DNA of 64,000 bases from JBPOIC01 sp052034865. Lineage in GTDB: Bacteria; UBA10199; JADFYH01. The translations under genes and the position numbers were made by a program. Within the stretch, counting starts at the first letter, position 1, and each line of letters opens with the position of its first letter. Of this stretch, positions 35,161-43,904 are shown one piece after another. The DNA lies in assembly GCA_052034865.1 (NCBI GenBank), contig JBPOIC010000033.1, forward strand, positions 12,712 to 76,711. The letters run 5' to 3'. The notes beneath the pieces are model-generated. The model had not been told where the DNA came from and made no database searches. It saw only the letters and a list, made by a program, of their open reading frames with translations.

Positions 35161-36582
35161 ATGCCCCTACCTACCCTTGCTATTGTTGGTCGTCCAAACG
35201 TTGGAAAATCCACCCTGTTTAATCGCCTGGTTGGTCGAAAGCATGCGATCGTCTACGATCAGCCCGGGGTGACTCGCGATCGAAACTATGCCCCTGCCGA
35301 CTGGCGCGGTTTTGATTTTCGGATCGTCGATACGGGAGGATATGAAGTTGAGCCAACCTCCGATTTATATGCCCAAATGCGACGCCAGGCAGAAATTGCA
35401 ATCCAGGAATCCGATCTGGTGGCTTTGGTTGTCGATGGCCGGGCTGGGATCACGGCAGATGATCGCGATATGGCCGAACGATTGAGGCGCATGGGAAAAA
35501 AGACCCTGTTGGTGATCAATAAAATCGATAGCTCCCATCAAGAAGAAGAGTTGAGTGAGTTTTATAGCCTGGGGTTCCAAAAGAATTTTGGCGTTTCTGC
35601 CGAGCACGGAAGAGAGATAGGAGAGCTTTTGGATGCGATCGTCGATGAGCTGAGTTCGGATGGGACTGAAAACTTTCATTTCAAACCTACTAAAAAACTT
35701 AAAGAAGAAAATCTTAATCATCTGAATTTAAAAGAGAAAAATGAAGATGACGCTCGGGTTAATGAGGATAAGAACAAGACAATTCGCATCGCTATTTTAG
35801 GTCGGCCCAACGTTGGAAAATCGACTCTTTTAAATCGACTGTACGGTGCGCCCCGCGCCGTCGTTCATCCCCAACCCGGAACCACTCGAGATCCTTTGGA
35901 AATCGAAATTCCTTCGAAAGGAAAAGTTTTTCGCATTGTCGATACAGCAGGCATCCGCAAAAAATCCCACGCTGAAGGAAAGATCGAAAAAGTTTCAGTG
36001 ATGAAAAGCTTTGAAATTGTTGAGCGTGGCGATGTAGTCGTGATGCTCATCGATGCGTCGGTGGGAATTACCGCCCAGGATGCCAAGATTGCCGAGCAGG
36101 TGTTGGAGCGGGGAAGGGGCCTTCTACTTCTGGTCAATAAATGGGATCTGGTTTCCGATCAGCTCACCTGGACAGAGGCCAAGAAGGTGATGATCCATCG
36201 CTATGATTTTTTAAAATATATTCCTGCCCTTAAAATCTCTGCCAAAACAGGTCAGGGACTTTCAAAACTTTTTGATGAAATTTTAAATGTTTACAAAGAA
36301 TACTCCAAGCGTTTGACGACAGGTGAGCTCAACCGAGTTTTTCGAAAACTCATAGAAGCCCATCCTGCCCCCACTGTTTCAGGGAAAAACATCAATCTTT
36401 TCTTCATGACCCAGGTGGCTGCCCGGCCTCCTTACCTGGTGATTTTCTGTAACCATCCCGATTTGATTCCAAAATCTTACGAACGCTATCTCATCCGAGG
36501 AATTCGTGAGTCTTTTTCATTTCGTGGATCTCCTCTTTTGCTCGAGTTTCGCTCGCGCAAGAAAAAAGCCTTTCATGCTTAG
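35161..36582 (+). CDS. der: Ribosome biogenesis GTPase Der (EngA)
   Basis: Double-GTPase acting in 50S subunit assembly. The 473 residues hold two G domains, each with GRPNVGKST (residues 8-16 and again about 217-225), DTGG/DTAG and NKID/NKWD motifs, then a C-terminal KH-like domain ending LLLEFRSRKKKAFHA. A charged linker of about 35 residues (KKLKEENLNHLNLKEKNEDD) separates the domains. The start at MPLPTLAIVGR is used; an upstream frame extension is not conserved and overlaps the repeat after the tRNA. Confidence 0.95.
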   Translation: MPLPTLAIVGRPNVGKSTLFNRLVGRKHAIVYDQPGVTRDRNYAPADWRGFDFRIVDTGGYEVEPTSDLYAQMRRQAEIAIQESDLVALVVDGRAGITADDRDMAERLRRMGKKTLLVINKIDSSHQEEELSEFYSLGFQKNFGVSAEHGREIGELLDAIVDELSSDGTENFHFKPTKKLKEENLNHLNLKEKNEDDARVNEDKNKTIRIAILGRPNVGKSTLLNRLYGAPRAVVHPQPGTTRDPLEIEIPSKGKVFRIVDTAGIRKKSHAEGKIEKVSVMKSFEIVERGDVVVMLIDASVGITAQDAKIAEQVLERGRGLLLLVNKWDLVSDQLTWTEAKKVMIHRYDFLKYIPALKISAKTGQGLSKLFDEILNVYKEYSKRLTTGELNRVFRKLIEAHPAPTVSGKNINLFFMTQVAARPPYLVIFCNHPDLIPKSYERYLIRGIRESFSFRGSPLLLEFRSRKKKAFHA

Positions 36583-36614
36583 ATGGAAAGCTGCTGTGTA
36601 AAATACGGGCTTTT

Positions 36615-36676
36615 GCGCACCTTAAAAATCCTCTCGTATTCTAAAGTACGCTTCGGATTCATAAGTACCTGTGCGC
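36615..36676. repeat. Long nested hairpin, possible structured RNA or mobile-repeat unit
   Basis: Successive complementary arms: GCGCAC/GTGCGC, CTTA/TAAG, AATCC/GGATT and CGTA/TACG, all properly nested around a loop TTCTAAAG. It lies in the 205-base gap between der and yihY. No T tract follows. It may be a dispersed repeat or a structured leader; no family assigned. Confidence 0.5.
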
Positions 36677-36787
36677 TTGGTGCTCACGACGCTTTCCGAA
36701 AAAACTGAAGCTTTAAATCCATCTCCTCTGTCCGGATTAAAATTCTTGAAAGCGTTTAAAGACGAGCTTTAAAATCAAACCTTATCT

Positions 36788-37624
36788 ATGGCTTCTTATC
36801 TTAAATTGGCTTTGGAAACCGCTCGTGAGAGTTTTCGCTCTTATCTGAAAGATGATGGCTTAACTCTCGCTGCAGCCCTCTCTTTTTATACCTTTCTTTC
36901 GATGATCCCTCTTACGATGATTCTGGTTTCTCTTCTCGGGCATTATCTGGGAAATTCTGAAGAGGCGATGACGCGTATTATCGATTTGATGACAGAAACC
37001 ATTCCGAATCTTCATCCCAGTTTTTTGCACGATTTAAAACTTATGGTAAATCGCAAGATCAGCAGTGGTTGGATTGGGATTGTTTCGCTTTTTTTCGTCG
37101 CTTCCCTGTTTTTCACATCGCTGGAAAAAATTCTGGATAAAGTCTTTCAGGCGATAAGCTCGCGTAATTTTTTTCACTCCCGCCTGCTTTCGATCGGTCT
37201 TATATTTTCCTCTTCACTTTTTCTTTTTATACCCGCCATCCTGAAAACCCTGGAAGACATCCTTCATCAGTTTCATATTCCTATTTCTTTCAATTTTTTA
37301 ATGACGGGAAATCTGTTTTTCTTTCTGACCGGTGCTTTTATTTTTGTTCTCTTGATTTCATGGGTTCCTAGCCATCGAATCGACCTACGCTACAATCTGT
37401 CGGGAGGGATTGTTTTTGCTTTTTTACTCCTCGTTGCGAAATCATTGTTTCACGGCTACATCTACCTGAACTTCAAACAGGTAAGCTTTGTGTATGGCTC
37501 TCTTTCGACCCTGGTCCTTATTATTCTGTGGATCTTTTACTTTAATAATTTATTCATTTTGTGCGCGGAGTTGGTGGGGGTAATGCAAAAAAGGAAAGAA
37601 TTGAGTCAATCAGTGAAGTTTTGA
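36788..37624 (+). CDS. YihY/BrkB-family inner membrane protein
   Basis: A 278-residue polytopic membrane protein of the YihY family (once wrongly called RNase BN). It has six hydrophobic helices, with DDGLTLAAALSFYTFLSMIP near residue 20, VYGSLSTLVLIILWIFYFNN near 240 and a short basic tail. The physiological role is not established; transport has been suggested for the family. Confidence 0.9.
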   Translation: MASYLKLALETARESFRSYLKDDGLTLAAALSFYTFLSMIPLTMILVSLLGHYLGNSEEAMTRIIDLMTETIPNLHPSFLHDLKLMVNRKISSGWIGIVSLFFVASLFFTSLEKILDKVFQAISSRNFFHSRLLSIGLIFSSSLFLFIPAILKTLEDILHQFHIPISFNFLMTGNLFFFLTGAFIFVLLISWVPSHRIDLRYNLSGGIVFAFLLLVAKSLFHGYIYLNFKQVSFVYGSLSTLVLIILWIFYFNNLFILCAELVGVMQKRKELSQSVKF

Positions 37625-37806
37625 GCACCTTTATTCCTAATATAAAATTCCTTATATGGAATACCTTGGCGTACCTGAAATGCTATGATCAGAAGAAAGA
37701 TGCAATACAGAATCTCATTCAAATGGAGATGCCCGAGATTCAATCAAAACTGATAAGTCTCGATTCAAGATTGATTGGATTAGAGAACCGATTTCAGAAA
37801 GGATGA
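37621..37806 (+). CDS. Possible small protein coupled to the yihY-family gene
   Basis: A 61-codon frame starting at TTG overlapping the preceding stop (TTGA); a GTG at 37561 is an alternative start inside the upstream gene. The C-terminal part has a heptad-like pattern (LISLDSRLIGLENRFQKG), suggesting a short coiled coil. No ribosome site of note and no known family; could be spurious. Confidence 0.3.
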   Translation: MSTFIPNIKFLIWNTLAYLKCYDQKKDAIQNLIQMEMPEIQSKLISLDSRLIGLENRFQKG

Positions 37807-37812
37807 TTACTT

Positions 37813-38244
37813 ATGAAAAAAAGATTCCTGTTTCTCACCTTTTTTTTCCTGGCTGTTTTTCATCCTCAATTCGCTTTTTCGCAGAAAGCGGTTGAATCCC
37901 AGCCCTCCTTTGAAACCTTCTGGACTCAATTCAAGTCACTGATCGAAAAAGGTGATAAAAAAGCCGTCGTCTTGCAGGTGCAGTTTCCGGTAACTGATTG
38001 GGAAGATCGTGCGATCGGGGCGATTCCAACACCTCAGAAGTTTTTGGAAAAATACGATCTGATTTTTTATCCTGAGTTTCAGAAAAAAATTCTCGAAGGA
38101 AAACCCTGGAAAGATGGATATGGAAATTACCTTCTAACCTGGAAAGGAAAAGGAAGAGATCAAAACAACGAATACTCACTGGTTTTTGTCCCAGTTGTTG
38201 GTGGATACAGGTTGTCCGGATGTTATGTGGGGCCTGCCTATTAA
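37813..38244 (+). CDS. Small secreted hypothetical protein
   Basis: A 143-residue protein with a clear signal peptide (KKRFLFLTFFFLAVFHPQFAFS, cleavage near residue 23). The mature part has FETFWTQFKSLIEKGDKKAV, a pattern seen in periplasmic proteins with a Trp/Phe-rich helix before a beta fold. AAAGGATGA lies ahead of the ATG. Family not recognised. Confidence 0.7.
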   Translation: MKKRFLFLTFFFLAVFHPQFAFSQKAVESQPSFETFWTQFKSLIEKGDKKAVVLQVQFPVTDWEDRAIGAIPTPQKFLEKYDLIFYPEFQKKILEGKPWKDGYGNYLLTWKGKGRDQNNEYSLVFVPVVGGYRLSGCYVGPAY

Positions 38245-38521
38245 AGGGATTTTTCCCATTTTGAATAAGGCCTATCTCCTTTCATAAACCTGCCTTGACA
38301 CCCTCCAGTTGCCAGCCCTCTATTTAAGATAACAACCGCTGCTATAAAAAGCAGTCAGGACTCTAAACAAGTCCTTCTCGCCATGATGGATCCTTATAGG
38401 ATTTGCATGATGCAGAAGAGCTCGTTTCAGTCCGTCGATATTAACCCAGGTCCTGATTTATTCAAGCCACCGTATTGTTCAAACGATCCCTGAGTCAGGA
38501 CTTTCAACACCGGAGGTTTTT
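38245..38521 (+). promoter_or_regulatory. Long untranslated leader with repeated GTCAGGACT word
   Basis: 277 bases ahead of the KGG-type gene. TTGACA at 38295-38300 may be a -35, though no well-spaced -10 follows. Small hairpins are visible (CTGC/GCAG, GGACT/AGTCC, ATCC/GGAT), and GTCAGGACT occurs twice (near 38355 and 38495). It may be a structured or temperature- or stress-responsive leader; this is inference. Confidence 0.35.
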
Positions 38522-38785
38522 ATGGCAAACGAACAGGAAAGAAACCGTCAGTCCGAGCCTTCTGAACGACAGGAAAGCAGGCCATCCGAAAAAAGAGACG
38601 GAGAAAAAATGGGTCGGGAAGAAGCCGCTCAAAAGGGAAGAGAAAAAACAGCGCAGACTCACGGTCGTGAGTTCTATCAGGATATTGATCGAAAAGGGGG
38701 AGAGTCTAAAGGAGGCGAGGGAGGTTCCACTGAAAGATCCTCCGAGAGATCCTCTGTTCGATCCACTGAGGAGAAGGAGGAGTGA
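38522..38785 (+). CDS. KGG-repeat stress protein (YciG/con-10-like)
   Basis: An 87-residue, highly hydrophilic, disordered protein rich in Glu, Arg, Ser, Lys and Gly. AAQKGREKTAQTHGREFYQD followed by IDRKGGESKGGEG matches the KGG/con-10 stress-induced motif. ACCGGAGG precedes the ATG, and a strong terminator follows 50 bases after the stop. The overlapping 126-codon frame at 38475 in another phase is a shadow. Confidence 0.75.
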   Translation: MANEQERNRQSEPSERQESRPSEKRDGEKMGREEAAQKGREKTAQTHGREFYQDIDRKGGESKGGEGGSTERSSERSSVRSTEEKEE

Positions 38786-38833
38786 AATAGATCTCTTTTT
38801 CTTCATCTTGATTCAAGATGAATTCCCTGCTTT

Positions 38834-38866
38834 AAAAGGCGCTCAACTCAACTGAGCGCCTTTTTT
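38834..38866 (+). terminator. Rho-independent terminator
   Basis: GGCGCTCA/TGAGCGCC stem with a 7-base loop, AAAA on the left and TTTTTT on the right, after the KGG gene. Confidence 0.93.
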
Positions 38867-38931
38867 ATTAACAATCAAACGTCTCCGTTTTAACCATACT
38901 TTCCCCTCTTGTAAGATAAGATCGAACCTTT

Positions 38932-40770
38932 ATGCTTAAAAACAAATGGATCAAAAAATTATTTATTATTTTCCTTTTTGTAATTTTGGGATTTGCCGGG
39001 CTTTCGGTTTATCTTACCTATGAGGTGAACCATATTAAAGAGCCTCTCCTGGCCGCTCTCAAAAGTCAGATTGATGGAGAGCTGGAGATGGGAAGTGTGG
39101 AGGTTCAAACCTTTCCTGTCGGAGTTTTGATCCGCAATATTCGACTTTATGCCCCCCAGGAAAAAACGCCTTCGGCAACGATTGAAAAAGCTCAAATGGA
39201 CTTTGATCTTTGGGCCTTGCTCAAAAGCAGAATCCGAATTCGTCTGAGCATTTCCAGGCCAGAAATTCACCTCCATCAGAATCCGGATAAAGTCACGAAC
39301 ATGGAGCTGATTTTCGCTCCACTCATTTCGGGAAAAAAATCTGAAGCTTCGAAAAAAAATCCTTTATGGTGGAACCACATGGAGGTGAGCAGACTCACTA
39401 TTGAGAAAGGGCATTTGATTTCCGATCAGTCCGGAAGCGAATCGCGTCAGGAAATTCAGGACATTACGATCGAAGCGGATCAGATTTTGTTTCAGTCGAT
39501 CGCTGTGCCCGCGAAGATAAGGATTCATTATCTTTTACCTCACATCAGTCCTCAACCGATGGAGTTGAGTGTGCGATTGGCCCTTGAAGATGAAACTCAA
39601 AAAATGTTTTTGAAAGAGGGGGAATTTCATTGGGGAGAGGCCGCATTTAACTTTGCGGGAGAAGTCGATCTTCCTTTCGAATCACGTCGCGAAGTCGCCC
39701 TTCATCTAGATTTCACATCTGAAGCGATCGAGCTTGAAAAACTCTCGCAGGCCCTGGTGACGCCGATTCCAGCCGAGGGAGAGATTCTTTTAAAAGGAAA
39801 AGTCGAAGGATCGGCTTTCATGCCTCATCTGACGCTGGTGGCAGATTCCAGCTCACTGGAAATTTCGAACAAGAAAATTACCAATTTTCATGCCGAGTTG
39901 ATCAAAAAACAAAAACCGGTTGAAATTCAAAATACCCATTTTGAAATTTTTGGTGGGCAAGTTGATGTGAGTGGAAAACTTACGCCCAACGATTCGATGC
40001 CCGTACAAATTTCAACCCGGTTTAAATCTTTAAGCCTCGCAGAAATTTCCGGAAAACCTGAAAATCCTGCACGATTGAGCGGGAACCTGAATCTTTCAAG
40101 CGAGACCGCTCAAATCCCCAACTCCTATTCAGGGGGAGGAGATATTGTCCTCGGGCCCATTCCTTTACCCGTGATCAATCTGGAAAAAAAGATCAAGCTT
40201 GCGGAGATTCTCGCGACTCCTACCGGACTGAACAATCGAATGAATCTGGGAATGCTTTCCTCCAGTGCAAATCTGATTGGTACGCAGATTGATCAAATTC
40301 GTGTCGCTCTTCGAATCTCAGGCGACACAATTACATTTTCTCCTTTTTCTCTGGGGAATTCTCATTTTAGCGCGGGCGGATCCGGCTCGCTTTCTCATCA
40401 AAAGTCGATTCAGGCGAGCGGACAGGGAAGTCTCTCTGCAGAAGTTACCAGCCAACTCATCCCCGACGTTGCCCTGCGCTCAGCTCTCACTCAGGGGAAA
40501 GAGACGTTGACGGTTCCATTTTTGGTTAGCGGTTCAGTGGAAGATCCGAGTGTGACGGTCGATCAGGGCTACTTAAAAAAACTTTTTGCCAAAGCCGCTG
40601 CCGCCAGTCTCAAGAATATGATTTTAGGGGATGCCCATCCAAAAGATGCGGTGGGAAATGTATTGAATAAAATCCTGAATAAACCCGAGAAGGAGCCTTC
40701 TTCTTCCAAAACTCCTTCCAAATCCTCCAAGGAACCTGGAAAAATTCTCAATAAGCTTTTTGGAAACTAG
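38932..40770 (+). CDS. AsmA-family envelope protein
   Basis: A 612-residue protein with an N-terminal membrane anchor (KLFIIFLFVILGFAGLSVYL), the AsmA-type start (LEMGSVEVQTFPVGVLIRNI), a long periplasmic beta-rich bridge-like region, and the AsmA C-terminal motif (KLAEILATPTGLNNRMNLGM; DTITFSPFSLGNSHFSAGG). The last 60 residues are Lys/Ser/Pro-rich. Relatives help move lipids across the periplasm. A 16-base hairpin (40771-40786) begins at the stop but has no T tract. Confidence 0.85.
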   Translation: MLKNKWIKKLFIIFLFVILGFAGLSVYLTYEVNHIKEPLLAALKSQIDGELEMGSVEVQTFPVGVLIRNIRLYAPQEKTPSATIEKAQMDFDLWALLKSRIRIRLSISRPEIHLHQNPDKVTNMELIFAPLISGKKSEASKKNPLWWNHMEVSRLTIEKGHLISDQSGSESRQEIQDITIEADQILFQSIAVPAKIRIHYLLPHISPQPMELSVRLALEDETQKMFLKEGEFHWGEAAFNFAGEVDLPFESRREVALHLDFTSEAIELEKLSQALVTPIPAEGEILLKGKVEGSAFMPHLTLVADSSSLEISNKKITNFHAELIKKQKPVEIQNTHFEIFGGQVDVSGKLTPNDSMPVQISTRFKSLSLAEISGKPENPARLSGNLNLSSETAQIPNSYSGGGDIVLGPIPLPVINLEKKIKLAEILATPTGLNNRMNLGMLSSSANLIGTQIDQIRVALRISGDTITFSPFSLGNSHFSAGGSGSLSHQKSIQASGQGSLSAEVTSQLIPDVALRSALTQGKETLTVPFLVSGSVEDPSVTVDQGYLKKLFAKAAAASLKNMILGDAHPKDAVGNVLNKILNKPEKEPSSSKTPSKSSKEPGKILNKLFGN

Positions 40771-40828
40771 CGGGAGGTCTCTCCCGGATTGCACTCTGCT
40801 TTAGGAGAAAAAGTCGGACTTTGGCGGA

Positions 40829-40918
40829 TCATCCTTCGACAGGCTTAGGATGTCCCATTTTGATAAATTAAGTAATTTTGCTGAGTATAAAGATGGGACA
40901 GGGTGAGCTTGTCGAACC
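40829..40918. repeat. Dispersed palindromic repeat (CCTTCGACAGGC...GCTTGTCGAACC type)
   Basis: Left arm TTCGACAGGCTTA...GTCCCAT (40835-40858) and right arm ATGGGAC...TGAGCTTGTCGAA (40893-40916) pair to form a long hairpin around an AT-rich centre. Intergenic elements with this CCTTCGACAGGCTCAGG signature are common in many bacterial genomes. It separates converging AsmA and miaA genes. Confidence 0.7.
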
Positions 40919-40930
40919 ATATACATCCAC

Positions 40931-41881
40931 TCATCTGGCAGAAGACTTTGAAAATTGTTGGCATATCCATTCCAGAATTTCATTTTCGTTTTCTGGATGA
41001 AACCATCGAATGGATTTGTCTGCCCGAAACCACGTCAACTGTCGTTTTGCCAGTCGACGGGTTTGCTGCTGAATTTCAGAAATGGCATCCTTCAATGAGA
41101 TTTCTCCTTTGAGATGTCGCGCTAAAGTCGAATAGCCAATCACCAGGGTTTTTGTATTTAGAAAATCGTAACCTTCCTCCATCCTCATTTTAACTTCTTC
41201 AACCCACCCAGTCTGTATCATCTCGATCACTCGCTGATCGATGCGGGCATGGAGCTCTTCACGCGGGCGGGTCAGACCTGGCGAAATCGTTGCATAACGC
41301 TTGTTGGAAAACTGATGTTGGTTCTGAAGCTGAGTGGGAGGAGTTTTTGAGAAATGATAAATTTCCAGGGCGCGAATGAGACGAATCAAATCGTTCGGAT
41401 GAATTTGCTGGGCTCGCGAAGGATCGATCTGAGTGAGCTCTGTGTGGAGTACTGAAGATCCCTCAGCCGCTGCACGGTTTTCCAGGATTTTGCGAAACTC
41501 CACATCCCGTTTGGGTGCTTCCATCAATCCGTATAGCACGGCCTTTAAGTAAAGCCCTGTTCCTCCAGACAGGATCGGAAGATGTCCTCTCGCCTGCACT
41601 TCAGCGATTTTAACTTCGGCCATGCGTGCATATTCGGCAACATCGAAAGACTCACCCCAATTTGCACAATCGATTAAATGATGTGGGATAAGGTTTTGAT
41701 CGGCTGGCGTGGGTTTGGCGGTTCCAATGTCGAGTTTTTTCCAGATGGCCTGAGAATCGGCCATGAGAATTTCACCCTTAAGTTTTTGCGCAAGAGAAAT
41801 TCCAAGGGCAGTTTTGCCAACCCCCGTCGGTCCACAGAGTACGAGGATTTTAGAAAGGTTTACACGATCCTCTTGAACCAT
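40931..41881 (-). CDS. miaA: tRNA dimethylallyltransferase MiaA
   Basis: Adds dimethylallyl to A37 of tRNAs reading UNN codons. The 316 residues include the P-loop CGPTGVGKT at the start, DIGTAKPT, HHLIDCANWGESFDVAEYA, LSGGTGLYLKAVLYG and TRRLAKRQLTWFR near the C-terminus. All catalytic regions are present; DSQAIWK replaces the usual DSMQVYR. It overlaps the mutL end by 22 bases, so translation is coupled. Confidence 0.95.
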   Translation of the reverse strand: MVQEDRVNLSKILVLCGPTGVGKTALGISLAQKLKGEILMADSQAIWKKLDIGTAKPTPADQNLIPHHLIDCANWGESFDVAEYARMAEVKIAEVQARGHLPILSGGTGLYLKAVLYGLMEAPKRDVEFRKILENRAAAEGSSVLHTELTQIDPSRAQQIHPNDLIRLIRALEIYHFSKTPPTQLQNQHQFSNKRYATISPGLTRPREELHARIDQRVIEMIQTGWVEEVKMRMEEGYDFLNTKTLVIGYSTLARHLKGEISLKDAISEIQQQTRRLAKRQLTWFRADKSIRWFHPENENEILEWICQQFSKSSAR

Positions 41882-43698
41882 TTTTCAATCTCCCGAAATT
41901 CGATCTGCACCATCACAGGACGTCCATGCGGACAGTGATAACTGGCCGCTCCTTCATCGAGTTGACGAATCAGTGCACGCATTTCTTCGTGACTTAAACT
42001 GTCTCCCGCACGGATCTGGCGATGGCAGGCCATGGTGGCGAAGATTTTATCGAGGTGATCTTCCAGTTTTGAGGAAACTTCAAACTCCTCCAGATCCTCT
42101 ACCAAGGCTTCCATGAGGGGGGCGACTTCGATATGTCCTAAGACTTCAGGCAGTGACTGAACAACAAGGGTGGTAGGGCCAAACTCGGCGATTTCCATCC
42201 CAAGTTTTTCTAAGGCTTCTGCGTGGTTGATCAGAAGGTTTTTCTGGCTTTCTCGCACTTCTAGCGTTTGAGGAATTAAAAGTTTTTGACAGGGAATATT
42301 TCCTGATTGGTAGCGCGTGCGTAATTGCTCAAATCCAATCCTTTCATGGGCCGCATGCTGATCGATAAGAATAAAATAATTTTCTGATTCACAAAGAATG
42401 TAAGTGCCCTTGAGCTGACCGATTACCCGCAGATGTGCAAAAGGCTCGCGACCGATTATTGTCCAGGCGGATTCTTCTTTGAGAGGCTGGTAATTTTCAG
42501 AAAACCAGCTCCCTGTAATCTTTTTATCAGCCTCCGAAAAAGGATCAGGGCTGTGAGGGTTCAAGTAAAATGCATTGCTTGGCTTTATTTGCGGGATTTG
42601 AGTTTCTTGTGTGATCTTTGAGAAATCCGTTGAGGGCGTCCCAGATCTTTTCAAATTCTCATGCATCACCTCAAAGCCAGGAGAGGAGATCTCATTTTTT
42701 TTATTCCACGGACATTCGGCCAGTGTTTTTTGCAAGGTGCTTGCGACGAACTGATGGACGAGATTGGGATGTGTAAAACGCACTTCGCGTTTGGCAGGAT
42801 GGACATTCACATCCACTTGATCCGGTGGAACATGCAGATACAGAACCACACACGGATACTGCTCCTTCATCAAAAGATTGCGATAGCCAGCTAAAATGGC
42901 GTGATTCAAAAGGCGATCTTTAATCGGACGCTGATTTAAAAAAAGATACATTGATTGTGAATGAGAGCGGCTTAAATTTGGATGGCCCACATAGCCTTGC
43001 AGGATCATTTCATTTTGTTCAGCATGAATCGGATAAAATCCTTCTCCTACGGTTACACTCAAAACTTCCTGAATGCGATTTTCCAGGCTACGCTGGATGA
43101 AACGCAGTTTTTCTTTTCCATTGTGATAAGCGATAAATTGAACTTCCGGAAAAGCAAGCGCCATCGCTGTGAGATAATTTTCGATATGACCCCATTCGGT
43201 TTCGTTCGATTTTAAAAATTTAAGGCGGGCAGGGGTATTGAAGAAAAGGTCTCGGACTTCCATGGTGGTGCCGAAAGGATGAGCTGCTTCATGCTGATGC
43301 AGGATTTTTCCTCCCTCGATGGAAAGCTCAGAGCCTGCGTCGGTAGATGTTTCGCGCGGTCTGCTTTTGATCTGAAAACGGGATATGCTTCCGATCGAGG
43401 GAAGGGCTTCTCCACGAAATCCTAGCGTATGAATTGAGAAAAGATCTTCCAGTGTAGAAATCTTGGAAGTCGCATGGCGCTCTATGGAAAGTTGAATTTC
43501 TTCTGCGCTCATACCGTAGCCATCATCCTGCACGCGAATGAGTTTGCGGCCTCCATCTTCAATAAAAATCTCGATACGACTTGCCTGGGCATCGAGGCTG
43601 TTTTCCACCAATTCTTTCACAACCGAAAAAGGACGTTCCACCACCTCACCGGCGGCTATTTTTTCGGCGATATCGGAAGGGAGACGATGAATGCGCAT
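41860..43698 (-). CDS. mutL: DNA mismatch repair protein MutL, endonuclease type
   Basis: A 612-residue protein with an N-terminal GHKL ATPase: ELVENSLDAQA, DDGYGMS and TLGFRGEALPSIGSISRF. The C-terminal domain carries DQHAAHERIGFE, fitting the DQHAxxExxxxE metal motif of nicking MutL proteins, and CPHGRPV near the end, so repair should not depend on MutH. The start MRIHRLPSDIA (43698) matches the family; the longer upstream frame has no support. It lies directly before miaA, as in many genomes. Confidence 0.95.
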   Translation of the reverse strand: MRIHRLPSDIAEKIAAGEVVERPFSVVKELVENSLDAQASRIEIFIEDGGRKLIRVQDDGYGMSAEEIQLSIERHATSKISTLEDLFSIHTLGFRGEALPSIGSISRFQIKSRPRETSTDAGSELSIEGGKILHQHEAAHPFGTTMEVRDLFFNTPARLKFLKSNETEWGHIENYLTAMALAFPEVQFIAYHNGKEKLRFIQRSLENRIQEVLSVTVGEGFYPIHAEQNEMILQGYVGHPNLSRSHSQSMYLFLNQRPIKDRLLNHAILAGYRNLLMKEQYPCVVLYLHVPPDQVDVNVHPAKREVRFTHPNLVHQFVASTLQKTLAECPWNKKNEISSPGFEVMHENLKRSGTPSTDFSKITQETQIPQIKPSNAFYLNPHSPDPFSEADKKITGSWFSENYQPLKEESAWTIIGREPFAHLRVIGQLKGTYILCESENYFILIDQHAAHERIGFEQLRTRYQSGNIPCQKLLIPQTLEVRESQKNLLINHAEALEKLGMEIAEFGPTTLVVQSLPEVLGHIEVAPLMEALVEDLEEFEVSSKLEDHLDKIFATMACHRQIRAGDSLSHEEMRALIRQLDEGAASYHCPHGRPVMVQIEFREIEKWFKRIV

Positions 43699-43803
43699 AG
43701 GTTCACGGGGGTAACATCCTGAACCTTGAAAGTCCAGAAACCGGTGGGATGTCATTCTGGAAGCTTTCAAATAAGTGAAGCAGCCTGTTTAAGATGAGTG
43801 TTT

Positions 43804-43855
43804 TTGTGTGTTGTTACTGCATTGCGGCATAAGAATTTATTGCCAGCGAATGCCG
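43804..43855 (+). promoter_or_regulatory. Possible regulated promoter of the TonB receptor gene
   Basis: TTGTGT (43804-43809), 18 bases, CATAAG (43828-43833). The inverted repeat CGGCAT (43825-43830)-N19-ATGCCG (43850-43855) overlaps the -10 and would suit a metal-responsive repressor. Inferred from position and symmetry only. Confidence 0.35.
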
Positions 43856-43904
43856 ATTCTGTTTGGGAAAGCCCACTTACGAACATTTTTTAGGTGAGCT
43901 CATT

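Noticed and set aside
38475..38855. 126-codon frame overlapping the KGG gene in another phase
   Set aside because: The 38522 frame has a good ribosome site and the KGG motif; the other has neither and runs into the terminator.
43699..43904. Cobalamin riboswitch ahead of the TonB receptor
   Set aside because: No complete B12 box or conserved core; only scattered GGGAA and GCC words.
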